Below are positions 45,431 to 57,296 of a DNA stretch of 64,000 bases, in pieces (the first letter of the stretch is position 1; each line of letters starts with the position of its first letter). The notes under the pieces were generated by a model. The model was given only the letters and a program-made list of their open reading frames with translations, did not search any database and was not told the DNA's origin. A program made the translations under genes and the position numbers. This stretch comes from Callorhinus ursinus. Its lineage: Eukaryota; Chordata; Mammalia; Carnivora; Otariidae. The stretch covers positions 6,650,012-6,714,011 of the forward strand of contig NW_020313044.1 of assembly GCF_003265705.1 (NCBI RefSeq), given 5' to 3'.

Positions 45431-46734
45431 GACTGAGAGACATGAATCCTTTGGAACATTGGGGAGTGCTCAACCACAGCAAATTGAAATAAAGCATATT
45501 TGGGAGTAATCAGACTTGGGCAGAGGAAATTTTTCGCCAAGTTTTTAGGGAGTGTCATGTGCTGTTCTCAGGGTCGACATACCTGGCAAAAAACTATAAA
45601 AGTGTTCATTCTGTTCTGGCTTAGGAAAGTTGGTCAGGCAACCTGATCACAAAACTGTTGCTAGAGACTGGACCCTAAACTCCGACAGCACCCTGTGCCC
45701 AGGTCTCTTTCATTATCCAGCTAGAGTCAAGGTAGGCCTTTAAGGCTTGGTTCACAGGAGCTAGGGGTTAAAGGCAGGAAGGACTGCCAGATGGAGGGGG
45801 ATGTGGGGATTATGTATGAAAAAAATCTGTGTTCTTTGCTTAGTTGCACTTCTTTTAAAAATAGAGAAGCTATTTTATTTGAATACACAAAGCTTTTTTG
45901 TTATGTTTGCTGAACTGTTCTTAACACATGCATGATTATGCATGCATACACGGGTGTGCGCTCATGCTCACAGAAAAATCGATGGAATACTGAAATCGTG
46001 GAAACTTCATGCTGAGAAACTGATGGGATAATAAAGAAGGATAGAACCACACCTCTTTGCCTGTGTTCATTTCTAAGTCTCCCCTTCCTGCCCAAAGCTT
46101 CTGAGCTACTAACGCTTCTCTAGAAATCTGTGGTAAACAACAAATGTGTTCCAGCATGGGTATGTTCTAAAGACTGTGGCAGTCTTTGTGGCTCATGGAA
46201 AGTTCCAGCCATTGTCATTTATTAGGCTTGTTGTTGTGCATGTTGTGTTGTCTTTCTGGGTTTCTAGTATATGAAGGTATTTTAAAGACACAAGCGCTTC
46301 CATGCTATAAAATGGCACAGTGGTCTGACCCGTCTTTCCTGAAGACCAGTGTGCTGCCTCTGACATCCTCTGTTTGACTTTAGGACGTTAATTAGAGTAT
46401 CATCTAACCATTCTCTCCTGAGCCTTTATTCCAGTAAATCCTACTGTGGAACATCATCCCTGAACAAATACAGCTGCATAAAAGCAGCAAATATGTTATA
46501 TTCTCTACTGTTCCTCCTTTTGAAACAATTTCCTCATGTACTCTGAACATCTTCATTTATCTAGATTGAAGAGAACTTTCTTTTTCCCCACTCATTTTCA
46601 AAATATCACAATATTTTTACCAAGCATAAATTATATACAGTTTATTGTAAAAATTTAAATAATGGAGAATTATAGACACTAGAAATGGAAGTTCTTGTGA
46701 CATCATTCCAAATAAGATGATTATGATGATATTG
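45431..46734. other. Unassigned sequence
   Basis: No recognised gene or repeat. Confidence 0.4.
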
Positions 46735-46955
46735 AAAATCAAAGTAACATTTGTTAAGTGCTATGGGCCAAGATAAGCTTTTGGACTCATTAGCAAATAT
46801 ATCTCTCAAAATTCATGGTTCTGTGAGGTAAATACTGTTATTTCCCAGTTTGGTATATGAGGGAACTGGGGGATAAAAGATTAAAGTGACCTGTGCAACA
46901 CCACATAGGTAGTCAACGGCAAAGCCGGACCGTAATTACTATATTACACCAGATT
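46735..46955 (-). mobile_element. MIR, near full length
   Basis: AACATTTGTTAAGTGCTATGG, CTGTGAGGTAAATACTGTTA, GAGGGAACTGGGGGATAAAAG and GGCAAAGCCGGACCG follow antisense MIR order. Confidence 0.72.
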
Positions 46956-47689
46956 AGGACTCATCACTGGGGTCCTATTCAAAACGTTAAAGAAAGTAAT
47001 CCTAAAAGATGAACTGTGCACCCCATAATATTTTATTTTAACTTAAAGTATACATCATTTATACATTAATTCCCTAAGCATTGATGTAACACCAAGGCCA
47101 TTTCTTAAGTATGGCTACACCAGTTTGCTTTTGCCTTTTTTAAATAAACCACACCCATAATAAAATTTTCAATTGTTGTAACTTTATAGCAGGTGATAAA
47201 ATCTTCAGAGGTTCTGTTTGTTTTTTAGTGATTAATTTCATTTTCATAGAGGCAACTCTTTGTTTTTATATTTTACCAGTTTGTGTAATTTTAAGAGAAA
47301 CTAGGTCATTATAACAATAAATATAAAACTGGCTTTAACCAGTCTGGGGACAAAAGCCACTGATTCTTGGTGAGCAAACAGTGGATAGGGTGAGGCCAGA
47401 GATGCCTGGGGCTTACTGGCTCTAAGCACTCAGCAACTGCCCTGGGCACCAGTCCCTATTTTTGCAGAGCAAAGTAGAGCCTGTAGGCACTTTGGTAAAG
47501 TCAAGTTCGGTTAAGAGAACTTGTTTACAGTGGAATTATCAAGCATGCTGAGAGGCACCCCTGCAGAACCCTCACCTTTTCTTTCCCTACCCCACTAAGC
47601 ATATCCCTTCAAATCCCTGCTTGTGCTCTCTTCTCTCTGATCGCTTCCCGAACTTACCTCCGGAAGCAGAGCTGAGGGGTTCCTGCACT
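46956..47689. other. Unassigned sequence
   Basis: Nothing recognised; L2 may begin before 47,690 (pyrimidine-rich from about 47,560). Confidence 0.35.
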
Positions 47690-47905
47690 CTGGACCTCCC
47701 TGCCTGGCTCCCACTGTACCTTGTATTTCTATTTTAGCACACATCATCCAGATTTGCAATTACACTTCGGCTTGTGTGCTGCTTCTCCTACAGTGTGAAA
47801 TCCAGGAGGGCAGAGATGGGGTTTTATTCATCTCTTTTTCCCCAGGGTCTTTCCCCATGCTTGGCAAATAATAATGCTCAACAAATATTTGCTGAATGAG
47901 TGAAC
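47690..47905 (+). mobile_element. L2 3' end
   Basis: GTGAAATCCAGGAGGGCAGAG, CCCATGCTTGGCAAATAATAATG, CAACAAATATTTGCTGAATG: sense L2 tail. Confidence 0.75.
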
Positions 47906-48852
47906 AAATAATCTGGGGAAAGCATGCTTTCTACTCCGTCGCCCACCACACTGAGACTGGAAGGCATAATTCCCCTGACTGCTATGCTTGCCTTCAGCCC
48001 TGGGTAGGGGAAATTGAAGAAGGAAGCTTCTTGCAGTGGCCACCCTTGCAAATCTCTTTCTAGCCTTGAAAGAGGGATCAAAGGCACAGCCCTGAGTTGC
48101 CTGCTCAAGCCTTAGTACTTTGCAGCTAGGGATGGAGGGGAAGATTTTCTGTATATATTGTCAGAGACTTTGATCTAACCTGGTTGATGTGGATGGTACC
48201 TTGTTCACAGTACGTGGCCAGTGAGACTATCATATAATGCAATAAGGGGATGTCTGTGTGACAGCCAGGTGATGCTGAAGAAATGCATGGGATTATCACT
48301 TTAGGAGGAGTGTATTCTCAACAGGTACTGGTTTGCATGCATAATGTGATTCTTGGGGTGCCACAGCAGATACTCTCTGTTAGAGTAAGGTAATTGCATT
48401 ACCTCGACACTTTCAGATTCATTAAGGGGAAGCCTGAGTTCTCCTATTCAGCTTTTTGAGTCCTGTTCATGTTCAAAACTATTTCTCTGCAGTCACCTTT
48501 CCATCAGGACCTGCATCTCATTGGCCCTGCCTGACAGCTGGACACTAAATACTTCTTAGTAAGATCCTAGGCCTGACCTATGTGATTGCAGAATTGCTTG
48601 GCAAAGAGAGAAAACTCTTTGAGGACAGAGGGACTGTCTTTATATTTTCCAGAGTGAATTGTGCCCACTACCGATGATTATAGGTGGTTTAAATGGATAA
48701 ACATTTACAAATATTTAACTGTACTCTGGTTATGTTAATGTGTGTTAGAAAAAGTAAAACTGGCACATGAAACCTGTGATTTCACAGATTTGATGTTTAG
48801 GAGACTAAAGTAGGTATTGAAATAGTCAATGTAAAGAAAAGCTTAAATTTGA
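47906..48852. other. Unassigned sequence
   Basis: A short L2-like piece (CTTTGAGGACAGAGGGACTG) lies near 48,615; otherwise nothing recognised. Confidence 0.4.
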
Positions 48853-49046
48853 AAGTAACTAGTAGAGTGGATCTTGAAAGTTCTCATCACAAGAAGAAAA
48901 GAAATTTTGTAACTCTGTGTGGTGATGGATGTCAACTGGACTTCTTGTCAGTGATCATTTTGCAGTATATACACATATCAAATTATTACGTTGTATACCT
49001 GAAACTAATGGAATGTCAATTACACCTCAAGAAAAAGAAAAAAATA
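48853..49046 (+). mobile_element. L1MA/L1MB-type 3' UTR
   Basis: GGATCTTGAAAGTTCTCATC, GTGTGGTGATGGATGTCAAC, CATTTTGCAGTATATACACA and GTTGTATACCTGAAACTAAT precede an A-rich tail: the standard L1M 3' end. Confidence 0.85.
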
Positions 49047-49149
49047 ATGAAGGAAAATGTGAGAAAATAATATTTAAAAATTATTTGAGGAAATGGCTGA
49101 AATACTTAAGATGATATTTCAGTAACCAAATTATGGAAATACTGTGATA

Positions 49150-49410
49150 TAGTAGAATTCCTGATATGTAGTAGGTGCTTAATAGATATTTATTAGAATG
49201 AATGAGTGAGTAATAAAAGTAACAGTATTAGCTAAAATTTATTATATGCGGATTTTGTGCCCAGTCACTGGGCCAGAAGTGTTATATACAATATGCCATT
49301 TGCTTCTGATTTGTAAGTTGCCACTTTGTCTTCATTTTATAGATGAAGGATCTGAGGGGTAGACAGTAACTTATGCAGGGTCACCCAGCTAGTGGTGACA
49401 GGTCTGCTCT
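49150..49410. mobile_element. L2 tail (+) followed by MIR (-)
   Basis: 49,150-49,212 is an L2 end (GTAGTAGGTGCTTAATAGATA, GAATGAATGAGTGAG). 49,213-49,410 is antisense MIR (TTTATAGATGAAGGATCTGAG, CAGGGTCACCCAGCTAGTGG). Confidence 0.65.
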
Positions 49411-50721
49411 CCCTTGTTACCAAACCCCAAGTGTACTTCTGTGAATCAATCCCTAGATAATAGATTTTAAAAGTTAGAATGGGATTTTTATTTCCAGCTC
49501 CACCTGGGTTCCCTGAGGTGGTAAAAATATTCCAGCACGTTAAAGGTTAGCTCAATTAGCTCTGTGGTGATGAGTGTGCTGCCAAGCTGGTGCCTTTGAG
49601 AAATTATGTTGGAGCCTGTCTGGTTGCACAGCATACATGGTGTGAAGTCTTAGAGGTCCCTGGACAAGTCTTTTAGTCTCTGCTTCTACCCTTTCCTCTG
49701 GAAATCCTCCTCAGCGTCACTGCCAGTGTTGTGAGAACATTATGTCATATCTCAAGCCGAGATTTCCAGGGATCTCCTCATATGCTGACCCAAACAGTAC
49801 TCTATCTCAAACAGCTTTTACGGCAGTGATGACACTCTGCTTTGGACAGCTGTGCTGCTTGACTCAAAAAGTAGCTCTGATGGTCACCAAGCCATGAATG
49901 TCAGAGGTGCATGTGAAGGCGCAGAGTGTGAAATAGAAGAGACTTTCGAAATTACTATTTTTTGTTGGTGATTTTACATATGAATGTATAAATAAATTAA
50001 TAACTCATTTTGTCCATTTCACTCATGAACAGTTGTACATTTAAACTGACCAAAAACTTCCCTCCCCACTCTTTGCTTTATATTTATAGTGTGTCTGTGC
50101 TGTGCCAGGCACAATGATCTATTAGCCAGGGCAGTAAGAATGGGCTAGATATTGATTAAATCTCAGTCTGATAAATAAAACCTGGTTGCATTCTTGAAAG
50201 CCATTCTCAGGTCTTTGGAAAATGTCAGGATACCACTAGCTTCTAATGTACCACAATCTTTTTAAGTTTGAGACTATGTGCATTCTGTATAAGTAGTCTC
50301 CACTCTGTGAAATTAAACAGCTAAAAGGGAAGAGGCATTTGGAAGAATACATTACAGGGTTTTCTTAGTCTCATTAAAATTATAAATTGTTCCTCACATT
50401 TATGATTTCTTCTGTGTGACTCATTTACTACTTATGATAGGATATGAGTGTTAAGGTTTGGAATAATTTCAGAGCTGAGTGACATATCTTAAAAGCTGAA
50501 AATGGTTATTTTTCTTTTCTTTTACTTTTCACTTTTTTTCACGCTTTGTTTTAGGGAAGAGAAGGGTCAGACCATAAGTAGATAATGGGGATCATGAGCA
50601 TTTCATATATGAAGGAAATGCCAATTTCTGACAAAAACTTCTCTGGTATTTCTGGGAAAGCCAATGATCTCATCATTGATCATTAAGACTAGAAGGGACC
50701 TTTGAAAATCTTCTTTCTAGA
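49411..50721. other. Unassigned sequence
   Basis: No gene. GTGCTGTGCCAGGCACAATG near 50,095 hints at an L2 or MIR scrap. Confidence 0.4.
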
Positions 50722-50900
50722 ATTCCTCAAAATGTCAGTCATGGATTTCACAGACTTCAGAATCACCTGGGGGTAAAAAATACACATACCTGGTTTCCAG
50801 TGTATACCATCTGAATTACTATCTCCAGGGGAGACCAGGGAATGTAGATTTTTCAGAAGCTCCTTCTTTAATTCCTATGGACACTAGTTTGGTAATCACT
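50722..50900 (+). mobile_element. MER5-like DNA transposon fragment
   Basis: CAGACTTCAGAATCACCTGG, then ACCAGGGAATGTAGATTTTT and CACTAGTTTGGTAATCACT: MER5A/B layout with the complementary end near 50,900. Confidence 0.6.
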
Positions 50901-51603
50901 TTATTCCAATCTCCTCATAGTACATAGAGATTGAGGCATAATGCAGTGAAGTGACTTATCAATGGTAAAGTAGGCAGTAAATAACAAATCACTCTGCTTG
51001 GCTATTCAAAACCACCTAGGTGAGCTGCAATTTTTAATTCATTTGACATGCATCTTTCTGCCTCAGCTGTGTAGTTATGTAACTTAATTACTTCTTAGTT
51101 TGATTTGACAGCTTTATTCTATTAGATAAGATGTGTTAATTACTCTGATGGCAATATGTGGTAATAATGGCTCAGTGTTACATTAATAATTTCAAGATCA
51201 TGAATAATATGCAACACCTCAGTGTCTGAGCCATTATTAATTTGTTTCACCAGTGCTGAAGTGTTTAAAATTCAGTTTCAAGCATGTCTTCTCAGAGGAA
51301 AAAAGAATAATACATGTATTGAGAAACCTTTCCTTTATTCTGGTATTAACTCTGTCCTTGCTACACAATGTGCTGTATATTGTACCTAATTAGTGAAGTA
51401 CAAATCCAGTTTCATTTTATTTTTAAAAATACAAGTAAATCAAAACAAAGTCTTTGTTGATAAAGGAGAAAGAGTAGAAACAATATAAATCTTGTGCAGT
51501 TTTATCACTTATAATGAATCTCAAGGGAGAAGAATAATTCTACAAGTAGAATTTTTTATTGGCTTGAGTTTTTGAGTAGACTTAAAGTCATGTATCCTCA
51601 TCT
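50901..51603. other. AT-rich unique sequence with inverted repeat
   Basis: No named transposon. It contains several TTAATTA-type words and the inverted repeat at 51,162-51,239. A candidate conserved non-coding element, undemonstrated. Confidence 0.35.
51162..51239. repeat. 14-bp perfect inverted repeat, 50-bp spacer
   Basis: TAATAATGGCTCAG at 51,162-51,175 and its exact complement CTGAGCCATTATTA at 51,226-51,239. Inside, TGTTACAT (51,176 onward) pairs imperfectly with ATGCAACA (51,209-51,216), giving a possible interrupted stem of about 20 pairs. The word CTCAGTGT also occurs directly repeated at 51,171 and 51,219. Confidence 0.8.
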
Positions 51604-51623
51604 AAAAAAAAAAAAAAAAAAAA
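51604..51623. repeat. A20 run
   Basis: Twenty A residues with no recognisable retroposon attached on either side. Confidence 0.9.
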
Positions 51624-51684
51624 GGTCCTGCTTCTCACTTCCATGATAATTAAGCTGTTGATTCCTAGGCAGATGAGAAGGCTA

Positions 51685-52205
51685 TTGAACAATTCTATCT
51701 GCCTGCCCAGCATCCATTTCCTTCTTTTTATAGTAGCACTCTGATACAGAATAACCATTTCCCCTTAGTCTGTGTGGGTATAGCCTTCAACATTCATTGT
51801 TGGGCCCTCAACCCAGGACTGGCCAATCAGCATATTCTGTCTTCCTGGGAATTGTGATTGGCTTAAGAATGGCTTGTAACATAATTGGTACAATCAGAGC
51901 TAATCCTGACCTTTTCTAGAATGATCAAGAAAGATATACAGAGAACATGGGACATAAACTTGGAGTAACTGACACTCATCTTGCCACCATGAAAGGGAAG
52001 TCTACCATGATAGAAAAAAAGGGTGGAGGAGACATTAGACCAATTCCTGATGACAGAATTTAAGTCCCAGAATCCAACCAAGTCTTAAATCATGTACTGT
52101 TGTTTTTTGCTGGTATACAATCAAAATAGTCTTTTTTTTCTTCTTCTGTAATCTATATTTTTCTGAGATTGGGTTTCTAACACTTGTAGCAACAATAAGA
52201 AGACA
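51685..52205 (+). mobile_element. Repeat family C (unnamed), longest copy
   Basis: It reads CAACCCAGGACTGGCCAATC, ACACTCATCTTGCCACCATG, TTAAGTCCCAGAATCCAACC and GGGTTTCTAACACTTGTAGC. It is the sense version of 13,553-13,868 and 27,572-27,740. Confidence 0.55.
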
Positions 52206-52426
52206 TTAAACATTAAAAAAATTTTTTTTGAACTCACTAGTTTCCAAGTATGGAAATAGGTTTGCACTAGGCACCAGGTCTTGCATGGATACTCCTGAGT
52301 CTCCATTGTGACCAGTGGAACAGATTAGTTGGCCTGGGTTAGAGGTAGGGTGACCATATAATTTTTATCCTAGTCAGAACACTTTTTTTTCTCTTATGAG
52401 AAAATGTTGAATGTTGAATGTAGAAT

Positions 52427-52620
52427 GTTGAATCTACATGACAAGTAAACAGAATAATAAACTCCTGTGAACCCATTACCAAGCCTCAACACCATCAATC
52501 CGTTGGCCAGTCTTGCTTCATTCATATCCCATAAACTCCTTCCACCTCAGTATTATTTTAAAGTGTGTCCTAGACATCGTCATTTCATTGGATGGAATTT
52601 CAACAAGTAAAAGGAGGGAC
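52427..52620 (-). mobile_element. Old L1M (ME-like) fragment
   Basis: GAATAATAAACTCCTGTGAAC, CCAGTCTTGCTTCATTCATA and GTGTGTCCTAGACATCGTCAT match a familiar antisense L1M tail. Just upstream, 52,403-52,434 holds AATGTTG-type short tandem units. Confidence 0.55.
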
Positions 52621-52835
52621 TATTATGACATGGTAGCAGGTGCCAATTGAAACTGTCCCAGAAAGATTGAGATTGATAGGGAATAGATTAAAAATAAATG
52701 GATTAGAATCTGTAACCTTAGTACCTCTAATCAACTGAGATAATGGGCCTAGGAGAGTGCTAAAAAGCCTTGAGACCTTTTTCTTTTCTATCAGCTTTTT
52801 TTTTTTTTAATATATGTATGTTTTATTGAACACCA

Positions 52836-53165
52836 TCTTAGTCTGTGTCCTCCAAGAAACAGATGCCAGACTGTATGTGTAGGACTGTCATTAGGGAAAC
52901 ATCCCCGTGAGAGAAAATGGGGAGGGAATCAGAAAAGGCTGTGAGTATAATTGGGCTGTGATGCAAATCTGACCTTCAGGGAAGGAAAGAAGAAGGAAGA
53001 TTGGGTTGAAGTGCCCTGCTGTAGGTTTTTGCAAGGCTGTCCAGTGTTGTCAAGCCAAAGTTAGGTGTGAGAGAAATCACATGTCTCCTACGAATTGTTC
53101 AGTTCTAGTATGCCTGCTATATTCAGTCCTGGGCTGGGAAAAGCCTTTGGAAAGTGTGCTCGAGG
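52836..53165. mobile_element. Dispersed repeat family B (unnamed), copy 2
   Basis: Shares ordered words with 16,727-17,130: CAAGAAACAGATGCCAGAC, GTGAGAGAAAATGGGGAGGG and AATTGGGCTGTGATGCAAAT against CCAGTTATGATGTAAGTTT. Confidence 0.5.
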
Positions 53166-53169
53166 TACA

Positions 53170-53695
53170 CAAATACAGTCTGTTTTTTTTTTTTTTTTAA
53201 AGATTTTATTTATTTATTTGACAGAGAGACATAGCCAGAGAGGGAACACAAGCAGGGGGAGTGAGAGAGGGAGAAGCAGGCTTCCTGTGGAGCAGGGAGC
53301 CCAATGTGGGGCTCGATCCCAGGACCCTGGGATCATGACCTGAGCCGAAGGCAGACGCTTAACGACTGAGCCTCCCAGGCGCCCCCAAATACAGTCTGTT
53401 TTGGCTGCCATAGCAAATTACCATAGACTGGGTGGCTCATAAACAACAGAAATTTATTCCTCACAATTTGGGGGACTAGTAAATCCAAAATCAAGGCACC
53501 AGCAGGTTTGGTGTCTGGCGAGAGCCTGCTTCCTGGTCCATAGCTTGCTGTCTTGCTGGGTCCTCATGTGGTGGAAGTGGTGAGGGAGCTCTCTCAGGTC
53601 TCCTTTATAAGGGTCCTAATCCCGTTTGTGAGGGGCCCCACTTCCATATACCATCATAATGGGGAGTACACAGACATTCAGTCTATAGCACACAG
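53170..53695 (-). mobile_element. MLT1-type MaLR LTR, antisense, split by SINE
   Basis: TACAGTCTGTTTTGGCTGCC, CATAGACTGGGTGGCTCATA, AACAACAGAAATTTATTCCT, GGTTTGGTGTCTGGCGAGAG and GGTCCTAATCCCGTTTGTGA: reversed MLT1 LTR. The SINE inserted 17 bp inside its left end. Confidence 0.85.
53187..53385 (-). mobile_element. CAN-type SINE with perfect 17-bp TSD
   Basis: Reversed copy with GGGAACACAAGCAGGGGGAG and the head GCCTCCCAGGCGCCC. Duplication CAAATACAGTCTGTTTT at 53,170-53,186 and 53,386-53,402. Confidence 0.97.
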
Positions 53696-53807
53696 TGATG
53701 GATTTCAGAATATGGCAACTGAGACCCTTGGTCAGTTTCTTCCCCTGTAGTTGGCACATTTCTACAGCCACCACACATACTAAGTCTTCTAAATACTATC
53801 ACTATAG

Positions 53808-54036
53808 TGTAGCATAGTGATTAAAGCATGGACTTGGATCAGAACCATCTCTTAAAATCTCAGCGTATTACTTAGTAGCTGTGTGGATGTGGGCAAATCA
53901 CTTAAGTTCATTGTACCTTGTACATGAAATGGGAGTAACATATCATGGGCTTCATGTGAACACCAAATGGATAAACTGTACACAGTGCTAAGCAGAGGAC
54001 GTGCTCAACACTTACGATGATAATGATGATGACAGT
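53808..54036 (+). mobile_element. MIR, near full length
   Basis: AGTGTAGCATAGTGATTAAAG, TTAGTAGCTGTGTGGATGTG, GGGCAAATCACTTAAGTTC, CAGTGCTAAGCAGAGGACG and the terminal GATGATAATGATGATGA: sense MIR end to end. Confidence 0.88.
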
Positions 54037-54479
54037 AACAAACATGAAAACTTTATGAATAAGCCTATTTAGGGGCCTTTAGCCATGGGTCCTATTTTTA
54101 GATTCTGCAGTTGAACAAGTGATCTGAAATGACTAATTTTATATCGCTCAGGGTATTTGGTCCAGTCTTTCAGGTCTGTCTCAATTTCTTTTGTTACATC
54201 AGAGGCATCCTTCTCTGTCCTATTCCTGAGCCTTTGTACTCAGCCTTCCTGCTCTCTGGATTACTTTTCCTACTTCTCTCCTTTATTTCATTGCTTTGTA
54301 CTCATCTTTCTGTTTTCAATTTAAGAATAACTTAATCAGGTAAGACTTCACTGACCCCACAGTCTAGTAAAGCTTCTTCTTTAATATAGCTTCCAAGAAT
54401 TGTGCTCATAAAATTGCACTCCTTTTATAGCTAGGGCTCCAATTAGTGTGTAATTATACATTTATTCATATGACTATTT
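54037..54479. other. Unassigned, possibly L2 body
   Basis: Pyrimidine-rich order (CATTGCTTTGTACTCATC, AAGACTTCACTGACCCCAC) is compatible with L2 upstream of the tail at 54,480. Confidence 0.35.
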
Positions 54480-54605
54480 AATCAGTGGTTGTCCTTCCCA
54501 TGTGAGAGCAAGGATCATGTCTGATTTTGCTTGCAATTTAAATCCAGTGCCTAGCACAAAGCTAGCTTAGAACACCTCAAACATTTGTTAACTAAATGAA
54601 TAAGG
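54480..54605 (+). mobile_element. L2 3' end
   Basis: GTGAGAGCAAGGATCATGTC, CCAGTGCCTAGCACAAAGC and AACATTTGTTAACTAAATGAA: sense L2 tail. Confidence 0.75.
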
Positions 54606-54764
54606 TATATCTGCTCCTCAGAAATAAGTGAGTCCTTGTCACTTTCTTTGTGGCCTTTCATGGGAGGCTGACCCATAAAACTAGCTTGGCGATACATTAC
54701 TGTAAAGAGGAGAGGTAGCTAACTAGCTCTCTGGGCAAAGCATTCCATGTCCTACGTTAATTTA

Positions 54765-56070
54765 ATTTAATTTTGTTATTCAAAGATGTTTACTTATTTT
54801 GGTAAGAGCATTTAATATGAGATTTACCCTCCTAACAAATGTTTAGGTGCACAGTACAGTACTGTTAACTATAGACACAATGTTATACAGCAGATCTCTA
54901 GAACTTATTCATCCTGCATAAGTGAAACTTTATACCTATTGAACAGCTCCTCCCCATTTTCACTGGCTCCCAGGTCCTGGCAACTACCATTCTAGTCTTT
55001 ATTTCTATGAATTTGACTATTTTAGGTACATAATATAAGTGGAATCATGCAGTATCTGTCCTCCTGTGACTGGTTTATTTTACTTAACAGGTGAAATAAG
55101 TGATGCTCATTCATCCAAGATGCTGCATATGGCAGGATTTCCTTATTTTTTAAGGCTAAATAATATTCCCTTGTATGTATGTACATTTTCTTTATCCATT
55201 CACCCACTGATGGAAATTTTGGTTGTTTATATATCTTGGCTATTGTGAATAATGTTGCAGTGAACAAGAGAGTACAGGTATCTCTTTGAGATTCTGGTAT
55301 CAGTTCTTTTGGACATAATCTCAGAAATGGGATTTCTGGATCATGTGGCCAGTCTATTTTTAATTTTCTGAGGACTCCCCCTACTGTTTTCCATAGTAGC
55401 AGCACCATTTTATGTTATCACGAACAATGCACCAGTTTTCTACTCTACCTTCTCACCAACACTTGCTACCTTATGGTTTTTTGGTAATTAGTCATCCAAA
55501 CAGGTATGAGGTGGTATCTCATTGTGATTTTGATTTGCATTTCCCTAATGATTAGTGATGTTGAGCATTTTTTCATATACCTGTCAGCTATTTGTATGTC
55601 TTCTTTGGAGAAATGTCTATTCAAGTCCTTTGCCCATTTAAAAAATCAAATTATCTGTTTTGTGGTGTGGTTTTGTTTTGTTTTGTTTTGTTTTGCTATT
55701 GAGTTGTAGGATTTCCTTATATATTTTGAATATTAATCCTTTATCAAATATATGGTTTCAAATATTCTGCATTCTGTAGGTTAGCTTTTCATTGTGTTGA
55801 TTTTTTTTTCTCTGCACAAGTTTTTTAGTTTGATGTAGTTCCACTTGTCCATTTTTGCTTTTATTGCCTGTGCTTTCAGCGTCATCCAAGAAATCATTGC
55901 CAAGATAAAAGTCATGAAGCTTTTCCCCTGTGTTTTCTTCTAGAATTTTCAGTTTCAGGTTTTGTAGTCTTTAATACAATTAAGCTGATTTTGATGTATG
56001 GTGCAAGATAAGGTTACGGTTTCATTCTTTAACCTGTGAATATTCAGTTTTCCCAACACTATTATTTGTA
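54765..56070 (-). mobile_element. L1 3' arm of a 5'-inverted copy
   Basis: Antisense L1 from the 3' end (GTACAGTACTGTTAACTATAG) into ORF2 (CATTGTGATTTTGATTTGCA, CATCCAAGAAATCATTGCCA). The minus frame 55,408-55,022 reads as ORF2 C-terminal protein (WPHDPEIPFLRLCPKE ... FPSVGEWIKKMYIHTREYY) but is truncated. A (TTTTG)n stretch lies at 55,671-55,694. It joins at about 56,070 to an L1 segment in the opposite orientation. Confidence 0.9.
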
Positions 56071-56976
56071 GAAAACCTTAAAGACTCCACAAAAAAAAAA
56101 AGAAAAAAAAGGTTAGACCTAGCAAAGTTGCAGGATGCAAAAGCCAGCTTATAGAAATCAGTTGGGTTTCTGCATACTAACACTGAACTATCCAAGAAGG
56201 AAATTAAAAAAAAAAAAACCCTACTTAGAATAGCATCAAAAAGAATAAAATATTTAGAAATACATTTAACAAAGAGGTGAAAGACTTGTACACTGAACAT
56301 TATAAAACATTGATGAAAGAAATCAAAGAAACCAAATAAATGAGAAGACATCCCATGTTTATGGATTGGAAGATGGTATAGTTCAATATTTCTATACTAC
56401 CCAAAACAATTTACAAATCATTGCAATGCCTCTCAAAACCTAATGGCATTTTTTACAGAGATAGACAAAACAGTCCTAGAATTCGTATGAAACCACAAAA
56501 GACCCCAAATAGCCGAAACAATCTTGAGCAAGAACAAAGCTGCAGTCATCATACGTTCTCATTTCAAAATGTTACAAAGCTAAAATAAGCAATTAATTAA
56601 TTAGTATGGTGCTGGCCTAAGAACAGAGTTACAGACCAATGGAACAGAATAGAGAACCCAGAAGTAGATCCATGTATGTATAATTGGTTGATCTTGAACA
56701 AGGATGCCTAGAATACACAGTGGGGAAAGTATAATCTCTTCAACAAATAGTGTTGGTAAAATTGAATATACGTGCAAAAGGATGAAATGGGATCCTTCTA
56801 CCATCCACAAAACCCAACTCAAATGAATTAAATACTTAAGATCTGTAACTGTAAAACTTCTAGAAGAAAACATAGGGGAAAAGTTTCATGACTTTGATCT
56901 TGGCCATGATTTCTTGGATATGACACTAAAAGCACAAGCAACATTAACAAAAATATACCAGTAGGACTCCATGACT
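56071..56976 (+). mobile_element. Inverted 5' arm of the same L1
   Basis: Sense ORF2: GCAAAGTTGCAGGATGCAAAAG, CCCAACACTG-type sequences inverted, GGTGCTGGCCTAAGAACAG, AATGGAACAGAATAGAGAACC, then TTTCATGACTTTGATCTTGG. An A-rich filler (56,089-56,110) lies next to the junction. About 200 bp near its right end (from TAGTGTTGGTAAAATTGAAT) is also present, reversed, at the junction end of the other arm. Confidence 0.88.
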
Positions 56977-57131
56977 TATTTTATTTTAGCCTGACTCAGA
57001 GCAGTCTGGCATGAGGATCTGTGAGGGCAGATGAGAAGTTGGTGAGAGAAACGTTATTGTTAGATGGCAGTTAGGGGTTCAAATTACTCACATATTTTCT
57101 CTATCCATGTTGTGAACTTTTCTCCCTGTGC

Positions 57132-57296
57132 TTCCCAAAATCTAATGTTTGCGAAGTACCTGGGTAGCTTGTTAAATATGAGTATCTCCAGACTCCTCGG
57201 CAAAGAGATTTAGACTTAGTAGGTTTATGGCAGGGCCCTTGAATTTGCATGTTTATAAAATGGATTCCAGTGATCACTCAGATTTAGGAATCACTG
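57132..57296 (+). mobile_element. MER5A-like DNA transposon fragment
   Basis: GCGAAGTACCTGGGTAGCTTG, ACTTAGTAGGTTTATGGCAGG and GAATTTGCATGTTTATAAAAT: MER5A layout. The 114-codon plus frame starting 57,227 is a by-product. Confidence 0.65.
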
